DNA from: Tetrahymena thermophila SB210
Taxonomy: Eukaryota; Ciliophora; Oligohymenophorea; Hymenostomatida; Tetrahymenidae
Direction of reading: 5' to 3'
Length of the DNA stretch: 64,000 bases
NCBI RefSeq assembly: GCF_000189635.1
Contig: NW_002476432.1
Coordinates: 434,001 to 498,000 of the forward strand
The notes beneath the pieces were generated by a model. The model ran no database searches. It was given only the letters and a program-made list of their open reading frames with translations, and had not been told where the DNA came from. The position numbers were made by a program, and so were the translations under genes. This document shows, piece after piece, positions 26,401 through 38,108 of this stretch. Each line of letters opens with the position of its first letter. The stretch's first letter is position 1.

Positions 26401-27566
26401 AAAATGTTAATAAATTCATAGACAAACCTATTAATTTTTTTATTTATCAATTTTAAAATTTTTTACTCTTTTTTCCATATTTTTTTAACAAAGTTTAAAT
26501 TAAAATTGTTTGTTTCTATTTTCTATTTTTTCATTCAAAATTAATATCTTTATCTAAGCATTTATGATTATCTTTGAAAAAAATGAGTCTTATTCAATCA
26601 AAATAATTAAATATTTAAATTTTCTTTTTCATATACTTAAAAAAAATAACAAATCTTAAAAATTACATAAATTCGTTTGCTTCAAGAGTAAAAAAAAGCT
26701 ATAAACTCATAATAAATGAAAGAGCTACAATAAGAAAGGCATTCAGCAAATCCCATATCGTTTTTAATAAACCATTTGGAGAAAATGTAGGAAGATCAGG
26801 TATCTTAGAATACAAAATATAGTTAAAATATGTTAGAAATTACTAGATTCTCTTAGATTTAATAGTACTATTTTTATGGTAAACTGATACAACATCTCCT
26901 AAATTTTTAAGAATAATTTAGAAAATAAATTAGATGCAATTAGTTAGTTAGTTTGTTTGTTTGTTATAAAAAAGCTAAAAATGTTCCACTAATCATAACT
27001 TGAAACATTTAATACGTTTTTAATAGAAATTATAACATAAAATTCAAATATTTTTTTTTTAATGATTGAATAAAATAAAATTAATAACCTATAATTTCAT
27101 GCTGCTCTTCAGTAAGCCTTTAAAATATTCTAGTATTCTTAGTAACTTATCGATAGAAGCTCTTAACACTAACCAACAAGTTTAGAGCAAGCATTATTTT
27201 TAGAGGCTCTTTTTTGCTTTTAAGGTCTTTATTTACAAATTAACTCAACTATTAAGTACTTTTATTAATATTTTCTTCTTTTTAAAAATTGAGCTAATCT
27301 TGTGACAACTATCGAGAAAACTTTATCCTTTAAATTCTTAGCTGGGCCAAAGTCTTTTTTTTCTCTTTATCAATTGGTTTAATAGATGTTTCCAAACATT
27401 CATTATTGGCAATACTCTAGTCAAAAATAGATATTTGGATTTCATCATGCTTCTGCTCATCTTTGAAACGAATTTATTACTCTCTTCTACATGATTAGTC
27501 CATTATTTCCGTGTCATGTTTCTTTTTGTTTATTTCATTTAATTCATCGTGATCCTTTTTTACCAT
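23486..27566 (-). CDS. Cyclic-nucleotide-binding potassium channel (CNG/EAG type)
   Basis: This is a six-helix K+ channel of the plasma or ciliary membrane with a cytoplasmic cyclic-nucleotide-binding domain. Four exons (27089-27566, 26667-26898, 25609-26344, 23486-25525) join in frame to 1161 residues. The N-terminal 160 residues are charged. S1 is at TIWDLLNAFLIVALSFIM, S2-S3 at FIIDILLNLNT and FDLLGILPLVF, then S4-S5, a pore with TMITVGYGDITPQN, and S6. After the C-linker, the cNMP fold is marked by SPGEIIFQENN, FYIVKGEVEIIR and YFGEISFITGQIRNLTAKA. A Cys-rich stretch (CFHCQSEEHFSMSC) follows, then about 400 Gln/Asn/Ser-rich residues. TVGYGD indicates K+ selectivity. S4 carries few arginines, so voltage sensing may be weak. 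The first donor is GTTATT, slightly unusual. The start is the first ATG, after TTTCAGTT. Ciliates hold large families of these channels; orthology is not assignable. Confidence 0.9.
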
Positions 27567-28418
27567 TTATTTCAGTTATTTAAAATGGAAGATAATTAAT
27601 TAATTATTTTATATTTCATTTTAGTTAGAAATCAAAGTTTTCTATTTATGAACCAATTAAACATTTACTTGAGAATTAAATTTTAACTAGACCATATGAT
27701 TGTCAAAGGATGTCGATGTTCCAAGTCTGTTTTGCTCAAATTTCAAATGGGTTTATGAATTATTTTACATATTTTATGATGATTATTATTTACTCTTTTC
27801 TTTCTTCTAAATTAGTAGAAGTAAAAATATTAAGCAAAAAAAAAAAAATTTGACTAATCAAATTTTAATTGACTTTTATTTAAAGGTAAACACTATATAT
27901 TAGAAGTTAAATAATACAAATAAATCAAAAAAATCAGTTTAAGGTTAACTATTTATTTTTTCCTGTAGAATGAAAACATTACTATTATATTTAGTAAAGG
28001 AATAAATGAAAATATATATATATCTATCTATATATGAATCTATGTATGTTTGTAGGAACATTTATAAAAAATGAAAAATATTTTTATATGCGATAATTTC
28101 TTATTGGTAGAATATTAATATTTAATTTTATAGACACATATACTTAAGAACTTACAAATATGCTAAATAATTTTAAGCTTTTAATAATATTTACAAATTT
28201 TTCAAATCAAAATAAATTTTATATTTTAATATAATTTTTTCATAAAATAATTAATGAGGATTCGTAGTATATTAATTAGCTCTATTTAATTAAATTAAAA
28301 TGCATCTGACTCTATATACATAATTTAGATTAATTTACAAAAATTATTTATTTTAATAAAAGAAGGTATTGAATTTCATTTATATATATACTTATACTGT
28401 CAATTTAATTTATTATTA
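27567..28418. other. Intergenic region
   Basis: Sequence upstream of the channel gene and downstream of the LRR/coiled-coil gene, both minus. AT-rich with a TATATATCTATC-like simple run near 28010-28040. No gene was recognised. Confidence 0.5.
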
Positions 28419-31400
28419 TCACTTAAATTAAATAACTTTTGTTGATCGAGTTGACTAATTAGAATTGTATTATTTTTAATTAATTAGCATAGATGAAGCA
28501 TATTTATTTATTTTACTTTTGTTATTTAATTCTGATTAGTCTAATGTTTTTTCATTTTGATCTAAATCTAAAAACATACTGGAATACTATTTTATTTTTT
28601 ATCCTTCTTCAAATAATCTTTTTGATTCTTTATATCTATAAATATTAATTTTAAAAAAATAAATAAATAAATATATTTTTAAAAATATATTTTACTTATT
28701 TAGCTTGTCACATACATCTTCTCTGACTTCTTAAATACTTTTTTGTCTATTGTGGTGTTATATTTTTAGCCCACTTTAGACAATACTTTGTGCATTTAAG
28801 TCAGAAAGAGTCAAAGGAAGATCTTATTTCTTAGAAGATGATAATTACTTTTTTAACGAACTATTACATTTTTATATATAGAAATCTTTTTCATCTCCAC
28901 TTTCTTAGCGCTATACATACTAACTACTGATATGGCTCACTTTATCAGCTGTTGGCTACTCAATATTCTGGTGAAAACTAGCGCTATATTTCTTTTTTTA
29001 AGCACTAACATCATCTTAATATTTGTATTAATTTTCTAATTTAAATCAATAAATTTATTAAAACCTTTAAGAAAAGCTATTTTTTTCAAGCAAAAATAAA
29101 AAATTTAAATTTATTTGATTGACAAATTTGGCTAATTGATTTAATAACTCTTGATAATATAATAAAAATAATTATACCTTTATTAGCATATTTTTAAGGT
29201 AGATTGATATTATAGCAGCAATTAGTTTTGCTTTAATAATTATTTTGACTTTCAACATTTTGCTTAGACTCCAAAAGAGACTACTACTATTACTATTATC
29301 CATGTATAGAGCTTTCTACTTTTTCAAGTTTTGCTTATAAATTATTCAAATATGTCTTAAAGCCTCCATTGATGTTAAATGCTGTTTCTAATTAGAAAAG
29401 TCTTTCTTCAACAAGCTTTTTGAGAGCTTCTTCAATATGGCATTTTATCTCGTTAATATGTTCATCAAATTCAGTTCTACTCTTAAATAACTATTCATCT
29501 TTTTTAACAGAATTACGTTTGAGTTCCTTAAACTTTTTATTTAGTTCTTCAGTATATTTTTCAACCATTAAATTTGACTCCTGCTAAATTTTTTCAATTT
29601 ATTTAACTTTTTCACCATAATCGCACAACTGTTAATTGACTTCGGAATCTTTTTTATCTGTCTTTTTTTCTAAGATCTTAACCGATTTTTTTAAAGAATC
29701 AACTAAATCAATCAATTGTTTTAAATCATTTATTTCTCTATCACTTGAGTTTACCTTCCTCGCCATTTCTTTTTATTCCTCATATACTTTATTTTACTCT
29801 CTCACTACTTTCTCTATACTATTTTTTAAATCTTCTATTATATTTGGGTTATATATTTAGGTTAAATGCATATTCATAGCATTAATACACTCACTTTACC
29901 AGCTCTCTTTTACCTAATTGACTCTTTGCTCAATAAGCTCCTTCATAGTTTATTTTTAATCAACTAATTTCTCAACATTTTCAACAATTTCTTATAATTT
30001 ATAGTTCATTTAATTGTTAGTTTCCTCATAAAACAGGCTAACCTAATTCATTTTCTCCTCTAAATCATTTAATCTACTCTAATTTAAATAAATAAATAAA
30101 CAAATAAAAATAAAAACTAAGTTTTTTATTGAAGTTAAAAATAATTTATAATTTTTTTTACTTAAATTTCAACAAAATCTAATTGATTTCTGTTACTAAT
30201 AATTGATTCATTTTAAGTGCCTGTTTCCCTATTATTCTCGCAAATCTAATTCTAACAAAATTTTATTAATACTTGAAAAATAGTGAAGATAGAATTACTA
30301 ATCTTTCTTCGCTTTTAATACTCTTTATGCAATAGTTTGAATTAAAATCATTTTAAGAGTTTGTGTTAGTGCTTTCTATCTAAAGATTTAGAGGCTTTTT
30401 TATTTAGTTATTTAGTTCAGAATAATTATTTTAAGCAATATAATTGTTCTGTCCGTTCATATACTATTCCATGGTTTTAGCCATTTCTTCTTTAATTATG
30501 TCTTTGATTCTTTCATATATTTTCCCCTCTATTTCTTCTTTTTCTCCTGTTATTAATCTATCAGTTTTCTACTAGCTTTAAAATTCCTAATCTTGAGTAT
30601 AGTCTTCTTCTCCATTAAAATAATTTCTGTCTTCTAATTAAGTAAGTAAATAAAAAAGTAAATAAACAAATAAATCATTTAAATTTACATTAAATTAACT
30701 TAAATAATTTTAATTTTAAAATTATTATTTAAGTCTTTAAATGTTAAATAAAATTGGTAGCTTTGATTCAAGTCTTTTAGTGAAAAATTGAATTTTTGAA
30801 GCTTTAAATATAATTAATTCAAATTAATCTCTTAATAAAAAAATAATTACATTAAGGAATATTTTATAGAGGCATATTCCACTATTTTTTCTAACTAGTT
30901 TGGAATTATAATTAATAAGCTTAGTCTTGAATTTAATTATACAGCAAATTCTACTATTGTTAATTGAGGGTGTTGTAATTAGTAGGATTCTACATTATGA
31001 CTGACTAATATTATTACACATCAGATAATAGAGGACCTTCAGTCTATTTTAAATTAGATAAATTTTTACTCTTTAAAGAAAAAAATATTTGTAAAATTAT
31101 TTTACAGTAGGTTCTAAGGATTAAGCATATCTATTGTTATTTGCGTTATTGTTATTATTGTTAGAAGCCAAATTATTGGTATTATTAAAACTTTTGTTAA
31201 GAAATTATTGGCTGTTTACAGAATTTAAATTAATATTCAAATTCTAAATTGCACTGTTATCTTATTCTTAAGTGGTATTATTGAGAATTTAGCTTGGAAG
31301 CTACATTCCAATTAAGTCTAGTCTCTTAAAACTATTCTAGCTATTGCTTTAGAAAGGCAGCTAATTCTGTTAATAATACTAATTTTACTACTTTTTGGTA

Positions 31401-33377
31401 CTTATGTTATTTAAGAGTTCTCTTGAGTACTCAAGATTACCACCTGTAACAACAGCACCACCTATTTAATTATTACTTATGTTAGAGTTTTATTGTTAGC
31501 TTTATTAGATTTATTTTATTTTTGGCTGTAAAACTTTCAATTATTTCTCTCTGTTATTGTTATTATTAGTGATGCTACTAAAGTTGCCATTAGATGTATT
31601 TAAATTATTAACATTGTTGCTGTTAAAGCTATTAAAGAGTTCTTAATGGGACTATTAAAATTAATCAACAATCATATGTTGAATTTGAATGTCCTGCTAT
31701 TTTTGCATAATCTCCTCTTTAGCATTTTAAATTAATTGTAAGGCATTAGCCTCTTCCTGTATTTTTTGAGAAGCTTAAATGTTAGTTATCTTTCTGCAAA
31801 CAATATCCCTAATATTCTCATTACATTGAGGCATTTCATTTCTTAAAACACTTTTATAATTTTTAAATACCCATTCATTAGCAAGTAGATATTTGCATAT
31901 GACCTCAGTAAGAAGATTGTTAATTCCTATGTTCATCTATTAATCAAATAATTAATATTAATATTTCTTAAAATAAATCAATAGTTAAAAGTCATATTAA
32001 TATAATTAAAACAATTGGTAAAAATATACTTTTAAAAGTTAAAGATAAAGGAAAGAAATGTTTATAAATTAGATCTTAATTATTCATTAATTTAAGTTTT
32101 AACAAACATAATCTTATTGATTGATTGATTATAAAGTAATCTTTACCTTATTTGAAAGCATAGATATTAGGGTATTGTTATCAAAAAGAGAATCTTCTAA
32201 CTTAGAAATCTAGTGAATAGTAATAAAATAAAAATCAATTATTATGCATAATAAGTAACTTAATTAATTACTATTTCTTGATCATCTTGCTTTAAATTCA
32301 AATCCCAATCTATTTCTTAAAGGGAGTTATTTGTTGATAGTACTTCGCAAAACTAGTAAATGTGAATATGTCCAATTAACATTCCTAAAATTTTTAATCT
32401 CTGCAATTTTTAGTTTTCAAGCAATCCCTTTAATAAGTTCTCAACTGATTCCATACTATAGTTATTGTGACTTATATCTAATACTAATAAGCATTGGTTT
32501 CTATGTTGAAAAAATATTCAAAATATGTTAGTCTTATTTTTAGTTAATTTACTTCTTAAGTGCCTCACCAAAGTAATCTTCTTCTATGTAATTTCTTGAT
32601 AGAGTTAAATGAGTAATAACCTTATTTGTGGAAAGTACCTAAGCTATTTGCTGTGCACCAAAGTTAGATATCCTAAATTTTTAATTAATTTTGTTAAGAA
32701 CTAACTGCATAATAAAAAGTAATAAATAGAATATTTTATAATCTAGCTCAATTGAATTGAGATTCAAAAAGCATTTTCTTGTAGCATATTTTAGCACTTG
32801 ATTGTATAAAAATAATAAAATAAATACCTGTTATATGATAGATCAATTTGTTTAATATTTTAATTAAGCTAAATAAACATAGCAATGTGAGCAGCTGAAT
32901 TATCATCAATCATATTATTTGAAAGAGACAATTTTTACAAATAGACGTTATCCTTAATTGATTGTGTAATTTAATGAATAATTTCAACATTCATTTTAAA
33001 ACCACTTATTTCTAATTCAAATAAGTTGTCAATCCCATTTTCTAATAAAATACATACTGATTAAATATCAAGAGCATCCTCTTCCTTTTACAATTAATTT
33101 ATTTCAAAATTAATAACTTCAAATTTTCAAAAAATCTACCAATTCTTTAGCCAAAGAACGTGAAGTAGGAGGAGAGAATAAATCCTATTTCGATAGCCTG
33201 AGATTATTTTAACGTTGATCAAGAATATTAATAATATCAGGATTAATAGGTCTTTGATACTTTTAAATGAAATCCTAAGATATTAGTTTTGTAAATTGAA
33301 AATATTTAATAATCATTCATTTATTTATTTACGACATAAAGGCGCTTAAGTGGATGATCGTGATAATTAGTAGACAT
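28419..33377 (-). CDS. LRR, Gln/Asn-rich and coiled-coil protein
   Basis: Twelve exons (33333-33377, 32828-33274, 32553-32672, 32272-32500, 32147-32209, 31106-31936, 30851-31043, 30299-30633, 30162-30245, 29178-30078, 28696-29035, 28419-28635) give about 1267 residues. The first 300 hold ribonuclease-inhibitor-type LRRs: LQKLSLSNNMIDDNSAAHIA, KQIDLSYN, NFGAQQIAQVL, THLTLSRN, LLVLDISHNN. Next come some 350 residues dominated by Gln and Asn, then about 300 residues of strong coiled coil (29178-30078; for example EIVENVEKLVDQKQTMKELI), and a polar tail. Exon 2 needs a one-base correction near 33120: the frame before it runs into TGA after VDFLKI, and the next frame resumes at FEVINFEINQL. This may be a sequence error, a real frameshift or an unusual splice. 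LRR plus coiled coil suggests a scaffold; the function is unknown. The repeats differ from the exon-modular LRRs at 1-9 kb. Confidence 0.75.
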
Positions 33378-34754
33378 TAATTATATTTAAATTATATAAA
33401 TTTTTTATCTTAAATAATAAATTCCTTCTCTAAAAATTAGTTAATATCAAGTTAGTTTGCTTTGTAAGTAGTTAGCTAGCTATTTGTTGCTTTAGTAATT
33501 TACAATTTAACTTTCTAAAATTGAATTCTTTGCTTATTTACAATTAATTAATTTATAAAAAAATTTACTGAGTTTTTCTTATTAATATTTTTTCTAATAT
33601 TTGATTTATTAACGTATAGATTTTACTTAGATTTTTTAGCATATAATTATAACAATCAATCAAAAACTTTTCTTAAAGATTTAAATACATTAATTGATTG
33701 ATTAATGGTGCAATCAACTATAATTTAAATTTCATTTTTATTCATCTAAAAGTTTTTTAATAATTTTGAATAAGCAAATATGAAAATATATTTATTTTAT
33801 GGATATTATCTACTACTTTCTCATATAATTTGATTAAAAAAATAAAAAATTTAACAAAACCAATTCAATTTTGATGATAAAATAAATCTTTAATATAATA
33901 TCAAAAATATAATATGATGTTATTTTTTTTATTATTTGATAAAGAGCTTTCAAAGAGTATGAACTATGCTAAATAAGTTCTTTATTTCTCAAATAATTTA
34001 ATTTTATTTAATATACTAAATAATACTTTTGCTATATTATTTGAATTTATTATAAGATAATTTATTTTTAATGCTAGTAGATTGTACTAATTATCAACCA
34101 AGCCATGTTTGTTTTTTATATAATGATTCTTTTTAAATAAATTAAATAAATCAAAAGTATGAATTTTATTTGCATTTTAAATAAATAAGATAAATTTTAA
34201 TAGTTAGTATTCATAACATATAAAACATAAAATTAAAAAAAAAATTCATTTACTTTATTACAACATAAGGATTTTTTTTATTCAGAAAATGAAATAGATT
34301 TTAGACTTTTTAAAAATTTAATTTATTTCAATTTGAATGAGTTTTTAAGAATTATAAATTATTTATCACAATTACATACAATGATTTTGCTTGTTAATAC
34401 AAAAATACTTTTGAATACCATAAAGAATATACAAATTTAATGAATAAGAGTTTCATGGAGAATGAGGAGATCTTTAAGCAAATTAAACAAGAAAATGAGT
34501 TTTTACTTGTTATTTAGAATGAAGGTATTAATGAATGAAGGAGAAGAATAAAAGATATGATTGAAAAATGAATGAAAAAGCAATCGAAATTTAGTTAAGG
34601 TCAAATAAAAGATGAAATGAAAAGAGCAAATTTAATGGAAAAAATAACAAGAGGGATTTGATTAAATAGAATTGCAAGAGATTGATCTAAAAAAATTTAA
34701 AGAAATTAAATTAAAAAAGCACAAAAATAAAAAAAACTTAATAAACAAATAGAA
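33378..34754. other. Divergent intergenic region before eL22
   Basis: The region carries the promoters of the LRR/coiled-coil gene (-) and eL22 (+). A short frame at 34440-34538 (+) encodes 32 residues (MNKSFMENEEIFKQIKQ...) ending in TGA. It is followed by more charged but stop-interrupted sequence to about 34740. This may be a gene remnant or chance. Nothing else was recognised. Confidence 0.4.
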
Positions 34755-35111
34755 ATGTCATTCAGAAAGAAAACTAAGTAAGTCAAGAAGGTTAACTTGG
34801 GCTTCAAGATCGACTGCTCTCAACCCGTTGAAGATAAGGTCATCCTTATCGGTGAATTCGCCGAATTCTTGAAATCCAAGATTAAAGTCGGTGGTAAGCT
34901 CGGTAACTTGGGTGAAAACATCACCATCAGCAACGATGACAAGAAGATTAACGTCTAATCCACCATCCCCTTCTCCAAGAGATACCTTAAGTACTTAACC
35001 AAGAAGTACCTTAAGAAGTAAGACTTGAGAAACTATCTCTACGTCACCTCTTCTGACAAGAACTCTTACCAACTTAGATATTTCAACATTCAATAAGACC
35101 AAGCTGAGTGA
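34755..35111 (+). CDS. RPL22: Ribosomal protein eL22
   Basis: eL22 is a structural protein of the cytosolic 60S subunit. It is one uninterrupted exon of 118 residues, the usual family length of 115-130. A basic start (MSFRKKTKQVKKVNLGFKID) leads into CSQPVEDKVILIGEFAEFL, GKLGNLGENITISNDDKKIN, the loop PFSKRYLKYLTKKYLKK and RNYLYVTSSDKNSYQLRYFN, and ends with an acidic tail. Base and codon use stand out from the neighbours: many C-ending codons (AAC, ATC, GTC, TAC) and much higher GC. This is the mark of a highly expressed ciliate gene. The start is the ATG directly ahead of the basic tail; TGA is at 35109-35111. Confidence 0.97.
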
Positions 35112-35588
35112 AGAACTTATCAATGATCATTATAAATAAAAATTGTAATAATTAAATAGTACAAAGAATGCCGCAGAAGCGAAGGCGGCTCCATTTACAA
35201 GCGACAATAGGTCAAGATAATAACAATAAAAACGCACAATAAATGAATTATTTAACTTATTTTAAATGTAGTCACCTTCTACATTTTTTGTATTAGTCAT
35301 TAAGCTAATTTTGCAATATTTAAATCTTCAAAATCAATCACAAATTAATTAATACAATCCATCCATACATTTTTTCCAAATATTTTTACTCAAACTCCCC
35401 CAATCCAACTAAACAAAACAAAAAATACATACATATTCTTATTCTCCCAAAAAAATATATTACTTAAGCAACTACTTCTATTTATCTGTAAATATTCATA
35501 AAGCAGCAGCGATGAATAATTAAAATTAGATGATGCTTACTCTAAATCTTTTATATATTGATTCATAAATACATTCAAAAAGCTTGAT
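35112..35588. other. eL22 3' region with a GC-rich island
   Basis: About 50 bases after the eL22 stop lies an unusually GC-rich stretch (about 35168-35215, with GCCGCAGAAGCGAAGGCGGC). It reads on + as ECRRSEGGSIYKRQQVKI before TGA, or in another frame as MPQKRRRLHLQATIGQ. It contains a possible short hairpin (GCCGC...GGCGGC). It may be part of the eL22 transcript, a small RNA, or the end of an unrecognised exon. The remainder to 35588 is AT-rich. Confidence 0.35.
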
Positions 35589-35930
35589 ATGTAATCTCTC
35601 TTAAAAGTCTTCTTTTTATTCCTGCAAATGAATTCTCTCAGGAGTCTTCTGCTGAGAAATCTTCAAGGAAACTGACTTAGACAAATCATTCAAGCGAATA
35701 GCTATCAATAGAATTATTGGTATGCTCCATGTAAGTAAATAGGTAGTCTTCCTTGGATTGATCCTTTCGATATACGATATCGATTAAGGACAGAAAAGAA
35801 GAGGAAGATACTCGAAAACAAAACAAGAGAATCAATAGAGTATTGCCAATTTTTGATACCTTTTAGAAAGGAGCTATCTTAATAAAATTGCAATTAATTG
35901 AAACCTGTAAATCTATCAAACAATCAATGA
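35589..35930 (+). CDS. Small putative mitochondrial protein with in-frame TGA
   Basis: One frame runs from ATG 35589 (or ATG 35628) to TGA 35928-35930, interrupted once by TGA at 35673-35675. From the second ATG the first 15 residues, MNSLRSLLLRNLQGN, look like a mitochondrial targeting peptide: Arg, Leu and Ser rich with no acidic residue. After the TGA, 84 codons encode coding-like sequence: IIQANSYQQNYWYAPCKQIG, SLPWIDPFDIRYRLRTEKKR and ESIEYCQFLIPFRKEL. I do not recognise the family. No ATG lies in frame after the TGA, and no GT...AG intron removes it in phase. The TGA could be a mutated Trp codon, a selenocysteine codon, readthrough, a sequence error, or the sign of a pseudogene. The local composition is richer in G and C than the flanks, as expected for coding DNA. 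The frame call is moderate; the function is unknown. Confidence 0.45.
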
Positions 35931-38108
35931 TGGATCATCAATAAAGAGTACAAAATAAAGAAACGAATGTATAAATATCATCTAAATAAATAAATATCCT
36001 GCTCAAAATATAACAAACATAATTTATTAATTTTTCCTATACAAACTTATTGAAATAAGCTTAATTTTAATCAACCTTTTCTTGTAACAAAATTTCTACT
36101 ATATACTACTAATATGTATCTAGTTATACAGAATACTTAATTCAAAATTCCTTCAAATAATTATTTCGCTTTCGATCATTTTCATTAAATATTTTTATCT
36201 TCAAATATATTTCTAAGCAAGCAAGTGAAATTACTATTGTTTTAGTCTTAAAATTTTTAAATAAGCAGGGAGACAAATATTCAAATAAAATATTTTTTTA
36301 TTCAATTTGGGAGTTATTATTTATTTTTAAATCATATACTTTTCATTCATTTTACTGTCATTGTTAATTTAAAAATGTTCAAACAGTATTATACCTATAA
36401 GAGTTGAATTTATCTTATTATTAATAAATTAATGCTGTCTTTTATACTAGAAAAAATCATTTAGATAGTTTCAAAAAGATTTGGGCTGCGCACAGCGCAC
36501 GAACACACACCACATAATGTAAATGGAAATATTTTGAATAAATTTTTATAAATTTGCATTTATTAATTTAAAATGATTTAAGAAAAATAAATATATTTAT
36601 TTCAAAAGCAAATCTATTTAAAATGACATAAAGCAAAATTGCTTACCAAAATTTGGTAAAAAATATATTTTGTTCTTGTTTATGTGAATTTAAAGCAGAT
36701 AATTTAATACAAATAATTCAAATTCATGAAAGCGAGGGAATAAATAATTGAAAGCCTATTCAGTTTTACAAAATAATTAATGAATGGTCGCATTTAAATA
36801 ATCTATTGTAAATTATTATTTAAAATGTATCAAAATCAGTAAGAGATATTTGTGTGATTGATTATCTTAAAAAATCTATAAGCTGTTTTTAAATAGATAA
36901 TATGAAATATAATTATTTAAAATATCTATTTGTGATTTCAAATAAAGTGCGTAATTACTCAGTATTTTTTTGCAAGTAAAATACTAAAAAATAAGTAAAT
37001 AAGCAAAAAAATAAACAAAGAGATGAATTAATGAATGAATAAATAAAGATATTTATTAATTGTATTCAATTGATTTTCATTTATTTAATGGAATTTATAT
37101 AAAAAGCTTGTTTAATGCTTAGTATTAATACGAAATTAGTATACAAAGTGACCTTTTTAGCAAATATTTTCTCTTTAAATATGTTTTTTATCTAGATATT
37201 TTTTAAATTTATTAATAATAATGAGAACAATTCAAAGCGTTTTTTCCTCTAAAGTGGTAATTTATTATTTATATTTATTTTAAAATAAAATACTATGTTA
37301 AAATAGCGTTTAAATGTTTAGAATGTGCATCATATTTTAGTACTCTAATCTGATTATATATTGTAATTCAGTCTCAATTATATATTTATTAATTATTCAA
37401 CCAATAAAGTGAAGAAAAAATTTCTATCAATTATTATGATTGTTACAAGTTATTATTAATTTTCTTTATCATTCTTATAAAAGCAACAGTAATTAATTTA
37501 AACACTCTAAAAATGAATTAATAGTAAAGCGTAAATAATCTTAAATGATAAGGCTATCAAAAAATATTTCTCTAAAAAGTAGCACCACTTCTTAGACAAT
37601 ATATAGAGCCACTATTAAAAAATAATGTAATTACTACATTATTAAATTAGCTGTATTAATTTTAAATGTAAAATGTAGAAACCTAATTATTTTTAAATTT
37701 CTAATCTACATCCTTATAGATTAGAGTGTGTTTGTTTGTTTGTTAATTAATTAATTGCGGGAAAAGGAAATACTTGATCAAATGAATATTGAACAAAATT
37801 AGATGTTTATCAATCAGGGTGTTTTTAGACCACTACAAACGAGTATAATTATTAATAAAATTATATAAATTTTAGAACAACACTCTAAATCTTAAAACAA
37901 AAAAGGAAATTAGAAACAAAAAAACACTAACTCACTCTATCAAACACATTAAAATAAATAATAAATAAAAAAAACAAAAAAAACTCTTAAATAATCAAAT
38001 CTAATTAATTATTTGCTTTATCATAAATAAATATTGATATCTCATAAACTGAACAAAAAAATTTTAAAAAATCAAAAATATCTATTTATCAAATTGTAAA
38101 TTGCTATT
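35931..38108. other. Long intergenic region, about 2.2 kb
   Basis: AT-rich and gene-poor. The only conspicuous feature is a short GC-rich patch at about 36483-36514, containing GGGCTGCGCACAGCGCACGA and then an ACACACAC run, unlike anything around it. The frame of the downstream kinase stays open upstream to an ATG at 37782, but the sequence there has noncoding composition (runs of A and AAT). No RNA gene was recognised. Confidence 0.45.

Noticed and set aside
37782-38108. N-terminal extension of the CDK-like kinase to ATG 37782
   Set aside because: The frame is open, but the sequence is long runs of A and AAT triplets with intergenic composition; kept only as an alternative start.
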